A stretch of 64,000 nt of DNA from Ophiura sarsii (taxonomy: Eukaryota; Echinodermata; Ophiuroidea; Amphilepidida; Ophiuridae): positions 80,549,786 to 80,613,785 of the forward strand of contig CM069445.1 in assembly GCA_035610835.1 (NCBI GenBank). The letters are read 5' to 3'. Below the pieces are notes generated by a model. The model made no database searches. It was not told the origin of the DNA and worked only from the letters and a program-made list of their open reading frames with translations. This document shows, one piece after another, positions 14,030-25,424 of this stretch; position 1 is the stretch's first letter, and each line of letters starts with the position of its first letter. The translations under genes and the position numbers were made by a program.

Positions 14030-15370
14030 CTAACATGCCGAATGGACAACTTTGATAACCATGATAACAGCCGAGATCATATTGTGACCCTTCAGCATGT
14101 TCAGTGAAAGTTGTTACTTTTCACTATCCTGTCTGTAATTTTGTAAACTATTTGCAGTGAACAGTTGAAATATGACAAATATGTAGGTTTTGACATACCG
14201 ATATTATTTATATGCATTAGCATTAGTTAACATTGTTTGTTGTTGTTTCCAAACCATTCAATCACGCACATGAGAAACCAGCATTGATTGTGGCTGTTAA
14301 CATAATGTGCTATATATGCTATATTGTGATAAAACAAATTCGTTAAAGCAAGTTACGCCTTTGATGTGGACCAGTAGCACCGTAAAGTGCCACCTCCTGC
14401 TGGTCTAAAATGTCTACAAGGTCTCCATATCTGCTCTTCTATATCAACATGATAAGTATATACTTTGACCATGCGGACTCTGCTGCTGATTTTCCTCTCT
14501 TGCAAAACCGCGTTACTCTTTTGAAGTCTTTTCTACTGAATCCCAAACAAAATCTCTGCACTCGATTTCAAATACGTAATCCATTTTTTGCTTGAACACT
14601 CAGCCTTTAGTTATGCATACTTGATGTACTAAGCCTTGCTCTCATATGCTTCGTGGATGTTGTCCTTCTCTAAGGTACTGTCACCGCCCCCCCCCCCCCA
14701 ACTCCCTCCCTTCCCACCCGCAATATCACCTGACACTGGGAAACCATATGACGATTTGCTAATTTCTGCTGAACTTCACTTCGTCAACAACTTACTGAGG
14801 TTATTGAAATCATTTATTATGAATTTCCTTCCCATCGAGTTCCGATGTTATACTTCCCAGTTATTCGCCGCCATCAGAATATTTAGCTGATGCATAGCTG
14901 CCTGAACCCCATTCTCTATATAGCAGAAAGGATACAAATAACCTTGCTTTCCACATTAAAAAGTGAGATTGGTCGAAACTGCCCAAGTGGTGTACTAGAA
15001 TCACTTCCTTAGGCATGTAAAATAATTTTGTCTTGTTCCAACATCTTTCCATGGACTTAGAGCAGATGCAGACTGGGACTTATTTATATCAGCCTTTGCT
15101 AGTTTTGATTCTATTGTATCAAACTCCGTACCAACTTTCAAGATGGAAACTCATTTTCCTTTTCAAAATGTTGTCAACATATTAAAAAGGGACACATTTA
15201 TTTTGTATTGGAACATTTAAAAACATGCACAACTATCTATTACCATCTTTTACATGGTTACTGTTCATAATTCCTTCTAATAAAGCAGTTGATTTAGTTT
15301 TTTAATGTCGTATATAGTACCTCAGATATTCTTTGATGTTCCTTGAAATCTCTTTCAACGTTATACGTCA
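14030..15370. other. No gene recognised; contains a 13-C run
   Basis: AT-rich DNA with a C13 run at 14687-14699 followed by a C-rich stretch. Short frames (14410-14595, 14636-14890) have no recognised motif. No repeats shared with the rest of the window were noticed. Confidence 0.4.
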
Positions 15371-15404
15371 TGCTGTTTTATAGACAATGATAGAGAAGTA
15401 CATT

Positions 15405-15832
15405 CAAGAGAATGATCTTGAATAGATAAATATTTAGTTGTACTAGAATGTTGGACGTCCAGATAATGTTCATTCTAGAGAATGGTTTTGAATATATAGA
15501 TATTTAGTTGTACTAGAATGTTGGACGTCCAGATAATGTTCATTCTAGAGAATGGTTTTGAATAGATAGATATTTAGTTGTACTAGAATGTTGGACGTCC
15601 AGAAAATGTTCATTCTAGAGAATGGTTTTGAATAGATAGATATTTAGTTGTACTAGAATGTTGTACGTCCAGATAATGTACTGTACATTCTAGAGAATGG
15701 TTTTGAATAGATAGATATTTAGTTGTACTAGAATGCTGGACGTCCAGATAATGTTCATTCTAGAGAATGGTTTTGAATAGATATTTAGTTGTACCAGAAT
15801 GTTGGACGTCCAGATAATGTTCATTCTGATTC
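15405..15832. repeat. 70-bp tandem array, about 6 copies
   Basis: Unit: TTGTACTAGAATGTTGGACG, TCCAGATAATGTTCATTC, TAGAGAATGGTTTTGAATAG, ATAGATATTTAG. Each unit contains two small palindromes, CATTCTAGAGAATG and TGGACGTCCA, so single strands could form a series of hairpins. Copies differ by small indels (an extra TACTG near 15680, a missing GATA near 15780). Confidence 0.93.
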
Positions 15833-15839
15833 AAGCGGC

Positions 15840-16680
15840 CAAAACTTTAGCAAACTTAGCATCGAAGTCTATATGCATAATAATGATTATCCAGGAGCTC
15901 GCGCGGATGAGTATGAACTGATGGAGGTCTTCAACACTCTTGTCCTTCATGAGCTTTAGGTTGAGATTGTTATAAGGTTCCGTTAGAAAATCCTCAGGAA
16001 GCGCACCAATGCAAATTTCGCGTCACAATATTCAGAATTTCCACTGACAACTGAGGCCTAAATGCACGCAATTACTAATATCATGAATATGGAGCTGACT
16101 GTTAACCTTTTACAGTTTACATGGTAAAAATAATGCAATTTCTTTGTCAAATCAATTACGTATATGTAAAGATACTAAGTCATACAATTGCTATTCCGAA
16201 AATACCTATATTATTATCTGATTCCTAGATTTCTATGAAATGTACCAGAGAGTTTATGGTCTCTAAGATATGAAGATGAAATAAATTTCCAGACATGCCA
16301 TTGGTTAATTATTCTTTAGTGTCACGTCAAACCTTACGATATATTGTCATTGTCTTATATTGTCTTTGTCTTTCTTTTTGTCTTTGTCTTTATCTTCATA
16401 TTGTGTTTGTCTTTGTCCTTTCATTGAATGAGTTTAAAAGGTTAAAGGTTATTGATTTCAAGGAATGTTGGTTCACATTTTAAAATCTTTTAGAACATAA
16501 TTATAATAAAAAATGTCGTAAAATTGCCGCGTATTTGTGTGAACTCTTCTGAATGCCCAATAACCTAATTTCTCACTTCCCTCCGTTGATTGAATAAATC
16601 TTCAACCGAGACCTGATCAAACAAAATAACTCGATGACGAAGTTTTTACCATACTCACGTAAATTAACTTAGGTGGCGCG
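15840..16680. other. No gene; TGTCTT-type simple repeat
   Basis: The only structure seen is a pyrimidine/T-rich imperfect TGTCTT repeat at about 16345-16420, which creates an F/L/C-rich frame (16295-16483). The rest is AT-rich with no recognised exon. Confidence 0.45.
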
Positions 16681-16928
16681 TTAAGACTTTCCACGCGGCT
16701 ATTAGTTTTACCATATATATACAAAAACAGATCAGAAACCTTTCCCAACTTTCAAGGTCTATCTCCAGTATTACTGAACCAATACTAGGCATGTTTGTAC
16801 TTATGTCAATGCATTTCTCATGGTGATTCCAAATATGGTTATGAAATTTATCAATTTTGACATTTTTGAAACATTTTGTGAAATTTTTGAATGTCGTCTG
16901 CAGCCGCCTGCCGCGTGGAAAGTGTTAA
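16681..16928. mobile_element. TTAA-flanked MITE family B, copy 1 (248 bp with TTAA)
   Basis: The left end TTAAGACTTTCCACGCGGC and right end GCCGCGTGGAAAGTGTTAA are inverted repeats ending exactly in TTAA. The interior shares GAACCAATACTAGGCATG, GAATGTCGTCTGCAG and AGAAACCTTTCCCA with copies at 25176-25423 and, reversed and truncated, 38200-38364. A TTAA target duplication is typical of piggyBac, Kolobok or Sola-type elements; the end does not show the CCC start of piggyBac, so the superfamily is left open. Confidence 0.85.
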
Positions 16929-16929
16929 A

Positions 16930-19865
16930 CTTGCTACAATTTTCTTACTTCAACCCTAGTGATCAGTGTTACTTAAAAGCTGGCTAGGAAATGTTTTAAG
17001 ACGATTCAGGCATTTTACAACTAATCGAAATTTTGCAGCTGCTTCCCCGAAGTCAATCGCATAATCGTATCCAACTTCAATATTATTACATTTACTCACC
17101 ATTAAAATTGGGCTTTTTAAGTTTACCAGAAACATAACCACTACATTAACGGTGTTTTACCCGGACAACTACCGAGGTATTAATATCATTTACTATGTTT
17201 AAAAAGGGGATCATATTTCGGTTTTAGCTTGTTTTTCAGGCTATTTTCTTTCCAATAATTACATCCATGCGTGAATGGGCCTGGGCAGTGCTGCTATTAC
17301 ATAGTTAGATGATTATCTCTACCTTATTTGATGGTAGAATTCCTATGCTTCGATATTTTCGAAGAGACAGGTATAATGACCAAAACTTCAACTATTTCTC
17401 TTTACCTTATTAACAATGCCGATGCTTGCTGATTGGCTATATGTGTCACTTTTTACGGTTGCGGTATGGTGCAAAGATGCCACGTGGTTTTTGGCGCGAA
17501 GTTTGTCATATTTTCAAATGATGAGCGCATTAGTTACAAAACACTGAAATGGAGATATTGGAACAGCTGAAAACAAAATTGTTTATTTTATTTGCGATAT
17601 AAAGATATATGTATATTATATAGAGCGCATTTGCATATTTTACTTTCGTACAAAAACTACGCAGACGACATGACAACAGCTCATCGTTGTAGATATACAT
17701 TATACATACGTGATGAGTTGTGCTGGAACACATATTGAGTTCGTAAATTTTCGCCTCATCGTAGACTAATGTTTTACCTGAGTGTTGTACAATTGCCATG
17801 TTTTATCTGATTTTGCAACAACAAAAAAGAAAAGGTTGTGGTTAAGTCATTTACGTATATTACATAGACTTCAACATGTTCAAGAACGTCAGTTATTATA
17901 ATCTTAAGATAGACATTTAGTGATTTGTTACATTTTCAGAGATCGTTGCCTAAACTAATACTCCACTGTTTATCCCAGCATGCAATTCGTTATCTGGTGT
18001 AGTCAAGTTCAAGGTAATTACTTGTTTCTATGACTGTCCTAATACTGACCGATATGTAGTGAGGTCATTACCCCCAAAACCACCACTCCCTGATCAACTT
18101 TTTTTCCCCGAAGAAATTTGCCATTTTATTTGAGGCGCACCTGGTAACTTGCAACTAGTAATTGGCCTCCCGGACCACCCCGGCATCGCTTATACGTGCT
18201 AAGCAGTGGAAAATCTTGTCGCAATCAACATACTAACATGACATATCACCCGCGTCTTCTTGGCCGTTGACCACAGGTTTTATACCTGCCGCGTGACAAA
18301 AACAAGCCCAGAAGGTTTTCTCCTTTAATTCCACCCCCTGAAAAGTGAGAGTGTGATGAGTTTGTAAGGAAAAAAAGGACTTGTAAGGCTGTCATTTTCC
18401 CCTTGGAAGTTTAATCACTTTACAGCGGGCAAGTTTACTGTAGTTGCAGCCGCACTGTGGGCGCGCTCATCATTCGTAGATGAAAAGCCACGGGCGTAGC
18501 AGACGAGCCACCCTGAAGACAACTATACCGCCATCATAAGACTGGAATTGACCATGGTTCAACTTTTGTATTTCATCAGCCGCCTCATATAACGCGCGAC
18601 TTGTATGATGGATAGCTAAAATACCGACAGACCTGCGATATGCTTGGTTGCCCTTACCCGGGTACGCCACCGCGCTTAAGGGGTTATATCTACCAGTGAA
18701 CCGAAACACATCATACCTCTCTTAAAGGACATCCTTAAGTCTCCCCTCCCTTCCGTTTTGAATCCCCGATTACCTTTTTGTGAGGCTTAAAGTCTATCAA
18801 ATTTGTTGTGGTATTTAACTTCAAAATTGCCCTTAAGTGAAAATGATAGTCATCTTGGCGTGTGGGTAACTTATGAAGCATAGCCTGTACTGTCATCCTC
18901 GAATATTCAGTCTCCCATACCTGGAGCGACTAGTTTAAACCATTTGCGACTTTGCGTTCTCATTTTTTTCGCAACACTGTCTGAAGTTCACACCTCTGGG
19001 AAAACCAGTTACCTATATGCGTGTTTTCTCTGCGGTCAATCCCGGGGAACGTTTTGGTCAATAGCTATCCATATTATAGCCTGGCCTGTTTCCACTCGTT
19101 TATACTTGAAGCAATGTATGCATTGAGTAAGAAGTAATATACTGGAAAGCAATAATGGTGTTGAGTCCACTAGCCCGTAACCATGATAAATAGTTTTACA
19201 CGGAGTGTTATGGTTTTCCAACCTGGATATTATCCTTCCGTTGGCAATCCTCGCTATTGCACGTTATCAAAACGGGATATCCTATCTGCTAATCCCGGAA
19301 CGTACGAAACTCGCCTATTTACCTTCATTTCCCTTTCTCCTTTTGAGTTAGACACGGCAGTGAAGAGGCAATGCAAATTTCTAAACCAAATCCTAACTAT
19401 ACCCTTCAGTTTCACTCCAAGCACTTGATTAAATGAGGAAATAGTACCACAGTTTTAGCGATTAGAAAAGCATATGATGTAAATGATACTCTATTGAACA
19501 TTATCTGGAGCAGACGATATGTTTTCGGCCTACAGATATGCTATTCATATTACTTTCCATCACAGCAGACGATAAAGGTGGTAATTCCTCTTTGTGTAGC
19601 AGCACCATCGCATATTTTATGTTATTTATACCGAGTTCTTTATGTTTCTAGAAATGTCTGCATTATCTTGTTACGAATACGATTAAAGCTGTGAAAATGT
19701 ATTCCATTCAATGACGTCATGGGTTACCAAACAAGACATTGACGATATTTTAGATGAAAGTAGTTGAGGGCGCCCTAACTGCTTAAAAATGTATTGATAC
19801 GCCAGATAAAATAATATACTAATGTGCGGATACGTAGAATAACTAAATTTATAGCTATTTTAGAT
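16930..19865. other. No supported gene; possible minus-strand start near 17.8 kb
   Basis: No array or transposon was recognised. On the minus strand at 17799, ATG GCA ATT GTA CAA CAC TCA G is followed by the strong donor-like GTAAAAC, which could be a first coding exon, but no partner exon was found. A GC-richer frame at 18709-18470 (minus) has no ATG and no recognised domain. Confidence 0.4.
17420..17502. promoter_or_regulatory. CCAAT / E-box / E2F-like motif cluster
   Basis: Within 80 bp are an inverted CCAAT box (GATTGGCT, about 17430), a CACGTG E-box (17481-17486) and TTTTTGGCGCGAA (17488-17500), which matches the E2F consensus TTTSGCGC. The combination is typical of cell-cycle gene promoters, but no transcript start or coding exon confirms it; a chance cluster is possible. 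Confidence 0.3.
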
Positions 19866-19869
19866 ACCC

Positions 19870-20300
19870 ACATATGGGCGATTCCACGGTAACACGCGTT
19901 ACATTTTAGCGCACCATTCTTTATTCTCCACTCTATAACTGTGAGAGTAATTTGAATGAAATTGTCATCTTTTGTATTGTAATACCCAAGACTTAAGGCT
20001 AGATCCTCATGCTTACACCAACATGAAATATCGGTAACACGCGTTACATGAGAAGCCGCACTAAAAAAATCCCAACTTTGTTTTGCTTTTGTACTTAAAC
20101 TAACCAATCTACAATCAATTGGTAACTACTGTAAGCAAGTACCCTCCTAAAGTTTATAATACTAGAATAATAACAAGAATTCAAGTTATCACTTTATTGT
20201 AAATTGCAAAATAGTAGGTAACACGTGTTACGGTAACACGCGTTACACGTTGTCCTTTTCACATTTATGCAAATGGGCGATTCCATGAAAATGTGACGGA
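19870..20300. repeat. Repeated near-palindrome GGTAACACGCGTTACA, four copies
   Basis: GGTAACACGCGTTACA or its close form occurs at 19889-19904, 20033-20048, 20217-20231 (GGTAACACGTGTTAC, containing the perfect palindrome GTAACACGTGTTAC) and 20232-20247. GGGCGATTCCA accompanies it at about 19876 and 20277. The block directly abuts 27-bp array B and is probably part of the same dispersed element. It is absent next to array A. Confidence 0.7.
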
Positions 20301-20418
20301 ACAAAAAAACTGAAAATTGCTCCAAAAGATTTATTTTTACCTTCTTGTTGTTCAAAGCCCATGAACACATACACATTATAGATATGTCATATATACACAT
20401 ACACTTCGTCAGTGGCAT

Positions 20419-21115
20419 AACATAGTGACGTATGGTCGGTGATATTACATAGTGACGTATGGTCGGTGGTATTACATAGTGACGTATGGTCGGTGGTATT
20501 GCATAGTGACGTATGGTCGGTGGTATTACATAGTGACGTATGGTCGGTGGTATTACATAGTGACGTATGGTCGGTGATATTACATAGTGACGTATGGTCG
20601 GTGGTATTACAAATTGACGTATGGTCGGTGGTATTACATGGTGACGTATGGTCGGTGGTATTACATAGTGACGTATGGTCGGTGGTATTATATAGTGACG
20701 TATGGTCGGTGGTATTACATAGTGACGTATGGTCGGTGGTATTACATAGTGACGTATGGTCGGTGGTATTACATAGTGGCGTATGGTCGGTGGTATTACA
20801 TAGTGACGTATGATCGGTAGTATTACATAGTGACGTATGGTCGGTGGTATTACATAGTGATACAAAGTCCGTGGTATAACATAGTGACGTATGGTCGGTG
20901 GTATTACATAGTGACGTATGGTCGGTAATATTATATAGTGGCGTATGGTCGTTGGTATTACATAGTGACGTATGGTCGGTGGCATTACATAGTGACGTAT
21001 GGTCGGTGGTATTACATAGTGACGTATGGTCGGTGGTATTACATAGTGACGTATGGTCGGTGGTATTACATAGTGGCGTATGGTCGGTGGTATTACATAG
21101 TGGCGTATGGTAAAC
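20419..21115. repeat. 27-bp minisatellite array B, inverted relative to array A
   Basis: About 26 copies of GTGACGTATGGTCGGTGG plus TATTACATA, the reverse complement of the 2.5-3.9 kb unit. Reading frames remain open in both directions as nine-residue repeats (263 codons on minus, 124 on plus) and are not genes. The right flank (GTAAACCTGGTCG, TTCTTGTGATGTATAACC) matches the left flank of array A in inverted orientation. Confidence 0.95.
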
Positions 21116-21243
21116 CTGGTCGTTCTTGTGATGTATAACCTATTGTTTTGAAATATCGTTTTCTTAATTATTTTTACAAAGTCCCAAAGCCATAAATGGG
21201 TTAGTTAATAGGTAATCAAAAATATTGATTTGGTGTTCAAACA

Positions 21244-21280
21244 TGGTGACGTATATACGTCACTATGTAATACCACCAAT
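21244..21280. repeat. Stray 27-bp unit in opposite orientation with perfect palindrome
   Basis: About 130 bp right of array B, GTGACGTATATACGTCAC is an 18-bp perfect palindrome, and it runs into TATGTAATACCACC, one unit in array A orientation. It looks like the junction of two oppositely oriented units. Confidence 0.7.
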
Positions 21281-21519
21281 GAAATGTATAAGTACGCCAG
21301 ATCAATATTTAATATATTAATTTTGACTGTTGATAACTTGAAATATAGTAAATGTATAATATAGATACCCACGGTTTGAATCCCAATATGACATGGACAT
21401 TGTTCACATCAATAGCAACCGGTTTTACGCCATGAAAACCATTTTCGTTAGTCTGAGTTCTATATTCATGTGTATTTCTAGAATCAAACGTATTAATTTC
21501 GCAGCTACGCCTAAATAGA

Positions 21520-21810
21520 CGGTTAGAAGTGAATAAATGCGTGTGTTTGGTTTCGAGAGAAATTAGACAAATGTTAATCAAAATTTGCCATTATGTGCAT
21601 ACTTTTACTCTCTTTGAATATATTTCAAACATTTAAAAACATGTTAACAAGTTTGATAACACCCGCAGTAAAATTCGGCGTACCCGTGCTGCGTGAACAA
21701 CGAATCAAAACATAGCGGGTAGTGCGAGTATGAACGGCGCGCACGCAATTAACACACTCCGCGTATTCCTGCTTTCCCATTGATTCGTAATAACGTAGAG
21801 TGTGAATAGA
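21520..21810 (-). repeat. Dispersed repeat family R1, copy 2
   Basis: On the minus strand this aligns with 11000-11460. Shared blocks in order are GGAAAGCAGGAATACG, TTAATTGC, GCGCCGTTC, TTGATTCGTTG, ACTGCGGGTGTTA, AACTTGTTAACATG and TTTGTCTAATTTCTCTCGA. The frame giving TTRYVLIRC and FTAGVIKLVNM is kept relative to copy 1. The 3' tail present in copy 1 was not found here. Confidence 0.6.
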
Positions 21811-21916
21811 GACCAAGTTTGTCCATCTATGACGAACTACGCTGACATATAATTAATACCTAAATGTATACGTTGAAAAAATGACTATCTCACATATCTG
21901 TTTGAGGTATTTTATC

Positions 21917-22025
21917 AGGTCCGTTCATACGTCGATGGATAAAAGTTGGCATTGCTTCAACTCGTGCGCCGATATCCGTCGACATGGGCCGACGCGCAAC
22001 GACGGAACCTTTAATGAACGAACCT
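21917..22025. mobile_element. MITE family C, copy 1 (AGGTCCGTTCATAC ends)
   Basis: The left end AGGTCCGTTCATAC and interior GATATCCGTCGACATG and GCGCAACGACGG match the element at 38364-38491. The right end is altered (GGAACCTTTAATGAACGAAC then CTTTA), so the terminal symmetry is partly lost. Non-coding. Confidence 0.7.
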
Positions 22026-22029
22026 TTAA

Positions 22030-23590
22030 TTCGACATTTAGATGAAATCATAACGACAGGTAAGTTCGTTTATATGTCATCGTCGCATCCGCATATAACT
22101 GAAACTATCATTTTCCAAAGAAAATACAGGCTCATGTGAACCAACATGGCATATGCGTATTAGTATTCCCCACAATGTCATAGTAAGACATTCACAATTT
22201 TTGATATTATACCGGTAACGGTTTATGTATTCATACTGCGATCCTGTAATACATGCCCCGGGTACTTGCTGTCATTTCGTCACATTTCACAGAGATACCA
22301 GTTTTATAATTACAATAGAGATGTCCCGATCACACCTGTGTATGATAACTAGACGCGAAATAAACATTGCTTGTGACATACTTTGCATACCTCACATAAT
22401 TGGGATATAAAAAGGAAAATGTCAAATCAGCATATGATAAGACTCCCCAACTAGTATTTGCAATTATTTGTGTTGACATGGATGACGTCATGTGTTTGAT
22501 TAATTTTGACAACATTTTCGGTTTGTTTTTAAGTAAAAACTTTGAGTTATTTCATCGAACACTCTTTGAATAACAATGAGGCTTCGTTACTTTTACTTGA
22601 ATAGTAATATGCACTTTAAGTTGCGGAAGAGATTCCTACACGTATACTATAAAATGGCGCCCTTGAGTTGTCTGAAAGATGTTGATACTAGAAACACCTC
22701 ATATGGATGGATATACATGGCTTCTTCTACCAAAATGCTTTTAGGTTTTCCACTTTGGGGTTTCATCATTTTACATGTCAATGTCTTTACTAATTAAATG
22801 ATTTAACAATGTGAATTGTTTTAGTTTTAATCGCGATGTATTTTTAAATCCTATTGGCACACTTGTAAATATTTGTGTGCTTTGCAATATATGTATTATA
22901 CAGCGCATCGAAAATGTAATTTATTATTATTATTATTATTATTAGTGTTATTATTAGTGTTAGTGATATTATTATTATTATTATTATTATCATTAACACC
23001 TTTAAGAATAAAGTATTACTTTAGTGAGCTTACCTAAGTGGCATAAACTGTAAAATTAAAATAAGAGATCGTTAGCAGTTATTTGAAATCAATGATTGAA
23101 CATTAGGCCTACCTAACCGTGATCGGATCGTACACTCTTATACAATCATAGATCCGTGGATGCAATAGTTCAATCACGCATGCGCATATACGAATGCGCA
23201 CCAGTATTAGAGCTGGCAATTGGGTCAGCACGTAATATTCTTCATTTCTATCAAACGTAACAAATTAATAAACATATTTGTACCTTCTAGGCATTTCATG
23301 CCGTAAAATGGCTATTCACGGACAATTAGGTATAAGCAACACGCCGAGTAGGGGAAATTTTTGCACATACATTCATCATAAAATCACAAATAGATTACAT
23401 CTATCACAAAGGATATTGTTAACACATTGTATACACATTCATTTCTTTCTGGTCTAGCCAACATTCAACTATACGAAATTGTATAAATAATTTAGATACC
23501 TTTTTCTAGTCATTAGGCTTATGGCGCAGCAACGGAGCTTTCGGGATCGTCACGACCCTTTTTATTCATCGTAATGTTTGTTTCCCTTCA
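22030..23590. other. No gene recognised
   Basis: AT-rich DNA. A 73-codon plus-strand frame (22576-22797) contains ATAAAATGGCGCCC, a YY1/start-codon-like sequence, but its product has no recognised domain and the codon choice looks like background. The TTA microsatellite below lies here. Confidence 0.4.
22919..22991. repeat. Imperfect (TTA)n microsatellite
   Basis: Runs of TTATTATTATTATT are interrupted by AGTGTTA and AGTGATA. It looks like an ordinary simple repeat; it could also be the tail of an old retroelement, but no body is recognisable. Confidence 0.9.
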
Positions 23591-23593
23591 AAG

Positions 23594-23640
23594 GTCATGT
23601 GACCAATCACATGACAGGAGGTCATCATAGATGGCGGGTA
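23594..23640 (+). promoter_or_regulatory. E-box palindrome with CCAAT, followed by ATGGCGGG
   Basis: GTCATGTGA and TCACATGAC form a perfect 9-bp inverted repeat around CCAA, which together create a CCAAT box between two CATGTG/CACATG E-boxes (23594-23615). Sixteen bases further is ATGGCGGGTAGG (23631), resembling a YY1-type ATGGCGG start-site motif. This is promoter-like in a window with few such sites. Direction is inferred from the order of motifs. Confidence 0.4.
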
Positions 23641-23765
23641 GGTCGTTACCAGAGTCTCTGTTAGTGTTAGAGCTGGTGTTTGTGTTCTGATTCTGAGTGT
23701 CCGAAAGCGCCGTCGCTACATTAAAACGATTTAAAACGTTATCTATACAATTTATTATCAACATA

Positions 23766-23918
23766 ATGGAGTCAAAACATCAGTCTACATGCTTTAATAC
23801 AAACAACGTATTAGACCACATTAAGATGTATTTTCTACCACAACATATTGAAAACAGTATAGTCAGGGATACTACGGAAGGGTTAAACAATGTGACTTTG
23901 AGTAAGATAACTTCCTAA
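23766..23918 (+). CDS. Candidate short ORF, 50 residues, unrecognised
   Basis: The frame opens at 23697 and has its first ATG at 23766 (context ATAATGG, with G after the ATG). It encodes MESKHQSTCFNTNNVLDHIK and 30 more residues, ending in TLSKITS and TAA at 23916. It sits 130-320 bp after the E-box/CCAAT cluster, and an AATAAA lies about 65 bp beyond the stop. No domain is recognised, the base composition is near background, and chance cannot be excluded. It might instead be the first exon of a longer gene. Confidence 0.2.
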   Translation: MESKHQSTCFNTNNVLDHIKMYFLPQHIENSIVRDTTEGLNNVTLSKITS

Positions 23919-23999
23919 ATTACATCTCAATAATTCAATGTCCCAATTTAGAAATATAAACATATTATGCTAAATCCAAATAATAAAACCATAAGTACA

Positions 24000-25170
24000 A
24001 ATATGAAGAAATGACCATACTTAATTCCTCAGTTAAGGGAAACCAAACACTGATGATGAAACCAAGGGATCTTTTAACATGTCTGACCACTTATAAATCT
24101 ACCCTTATGATGCTATTGGGGTCGAGCCTGAAGCCTATGTCCCGTAACAAATTGATCCTTTCCACTCACAACCTACAAAGTTGTACATATTATGGTGATG
24201 ACGAGTGCCGTTCTTTGATTTTGAATGATTAGTGTCTTGCTCATCACGGCGGAACCTGGGAACATCTTTAACAGGTCTTTTTTGAAAGGGCAGACCGATA
24301 CATCCGTGGCCCGTCCCCCCTGGCGCAGATAGTCTGACCTATGGAAAACACAATGAAGCGTGGCAAAATATCAAAAGTATTGGCAAGAAAGAAGGGGAAA
24401 TAAATCATAAGCACTGTCAACTTTTTTATAGATTTCAATCGCTAAATTACACAAGATATAGATAATGAGGGGGGATTTCAAATCTCAATACGGTATCTGA
24501 TGGGAGTCCGATAGAAAAGGAAACCCCTATCTTAAAAGACTACTGCGAGCGTATGGAATCTATGATTGTGCACCCATTTATAATTTAGACTTGGGGAGTG
24601 TCTACACACTCAAGGGATGTTTTGATAGTGAGCAGATTATTTTAGGGGGAAGCAATAATTTTCCATGCAAAATTAAAATGGTGGGAGTAATAAGCACTTA
24701 CAAGAGATTTCGTCGCAGACAGATAATCTATCTTACCAGCGGGTTTATATAGAAAGTTTTAACACATTGCGCGCACTGGTCGGAATTTGACCATACTTGC
24801 TATGCATTATTTATTTATAATTCTATATTCAGAATCAAGCGATTATGCGAATAAATCACATATTCTGGCTCAACTTGAGCCGATTTTTCAGTGGTCAGAT
24901 TTACGTCATTGAAATTCGATAAAAATAACGATATGTGTGTTTCCCTCCCTCCTCCTATCCTATGTAGAGAGTTAATAGTATTGATGCATAATGGAGAGAT
25001 CGCATAACGTATATCCATTCATTTGCTACCAACTTTTAGCATTAGATCAAATGAAAATTTTATCCATACACAATGATGCCCAAGTTATTCATATAAAGCA
25101 AATAAATAAATAACACCGAATCACTTATCGCGAAGAATTAATAGTTTTCGAATTGAAACAGCTACAGGGA
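24000..25170. other. No gene recognised
   Basis: Mixed-composition DNA. A 73-codon frame at 24011-24232 and an alternative frame reading YDAIGVEPEAYVP then stop (about 24107) are suggestive of decayed coding sequence, but no splice or domain evidence was found. Confidence 0.35.
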
Positions 25171-25175
25171 AAGTG

Positions 25176-25423
25176 TTAACACCTTCAACGGGGCTATTAT
25201 TGTTACCATACAAAAAAACAGATTTTTCAGAAACCTTTCCCACTTTTCAAAGTCTATCTCAAGGATTACTGAACCAATACTAGGCATGTTTGTACATATT
25301 TCAAAGCATTTCTTATGGTGATTCCGAATATGGTATTGGAATTCAATAATTTTGATATTTTTTAAACATTTTGTCAAATTTTGGAATGTCGTCTGCAGAC
25401 GCATGCCGCATGGAAAGTGTTAA
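25176..25423. mobile_element. TTAA-flanked MITE family B, copy 2 (248 bp with TTAA)
   Basis: It runs from TTAACACCTTCAACGGGGC to GCCGCATGGAAAGTGTTAA, the same orientation and the same length as copy 1 at 16681. The interior shares GAACCAATACTAGGCATG, TTTGTACATATTTCAAAGC and GAATGTCGTCTGCAG. A frame on the minus strand (25162-25404) is just the element read through. Confidence 0.85.
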
Positions 25424-25424
25424 A

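Noticed and set aside
18470..18709. 79-codon minus-strand frame in GC-richer DNA
   Set aside because: No ATG in the frame, no domain recognised and no splice partner; kept only as a note in the gap entry.
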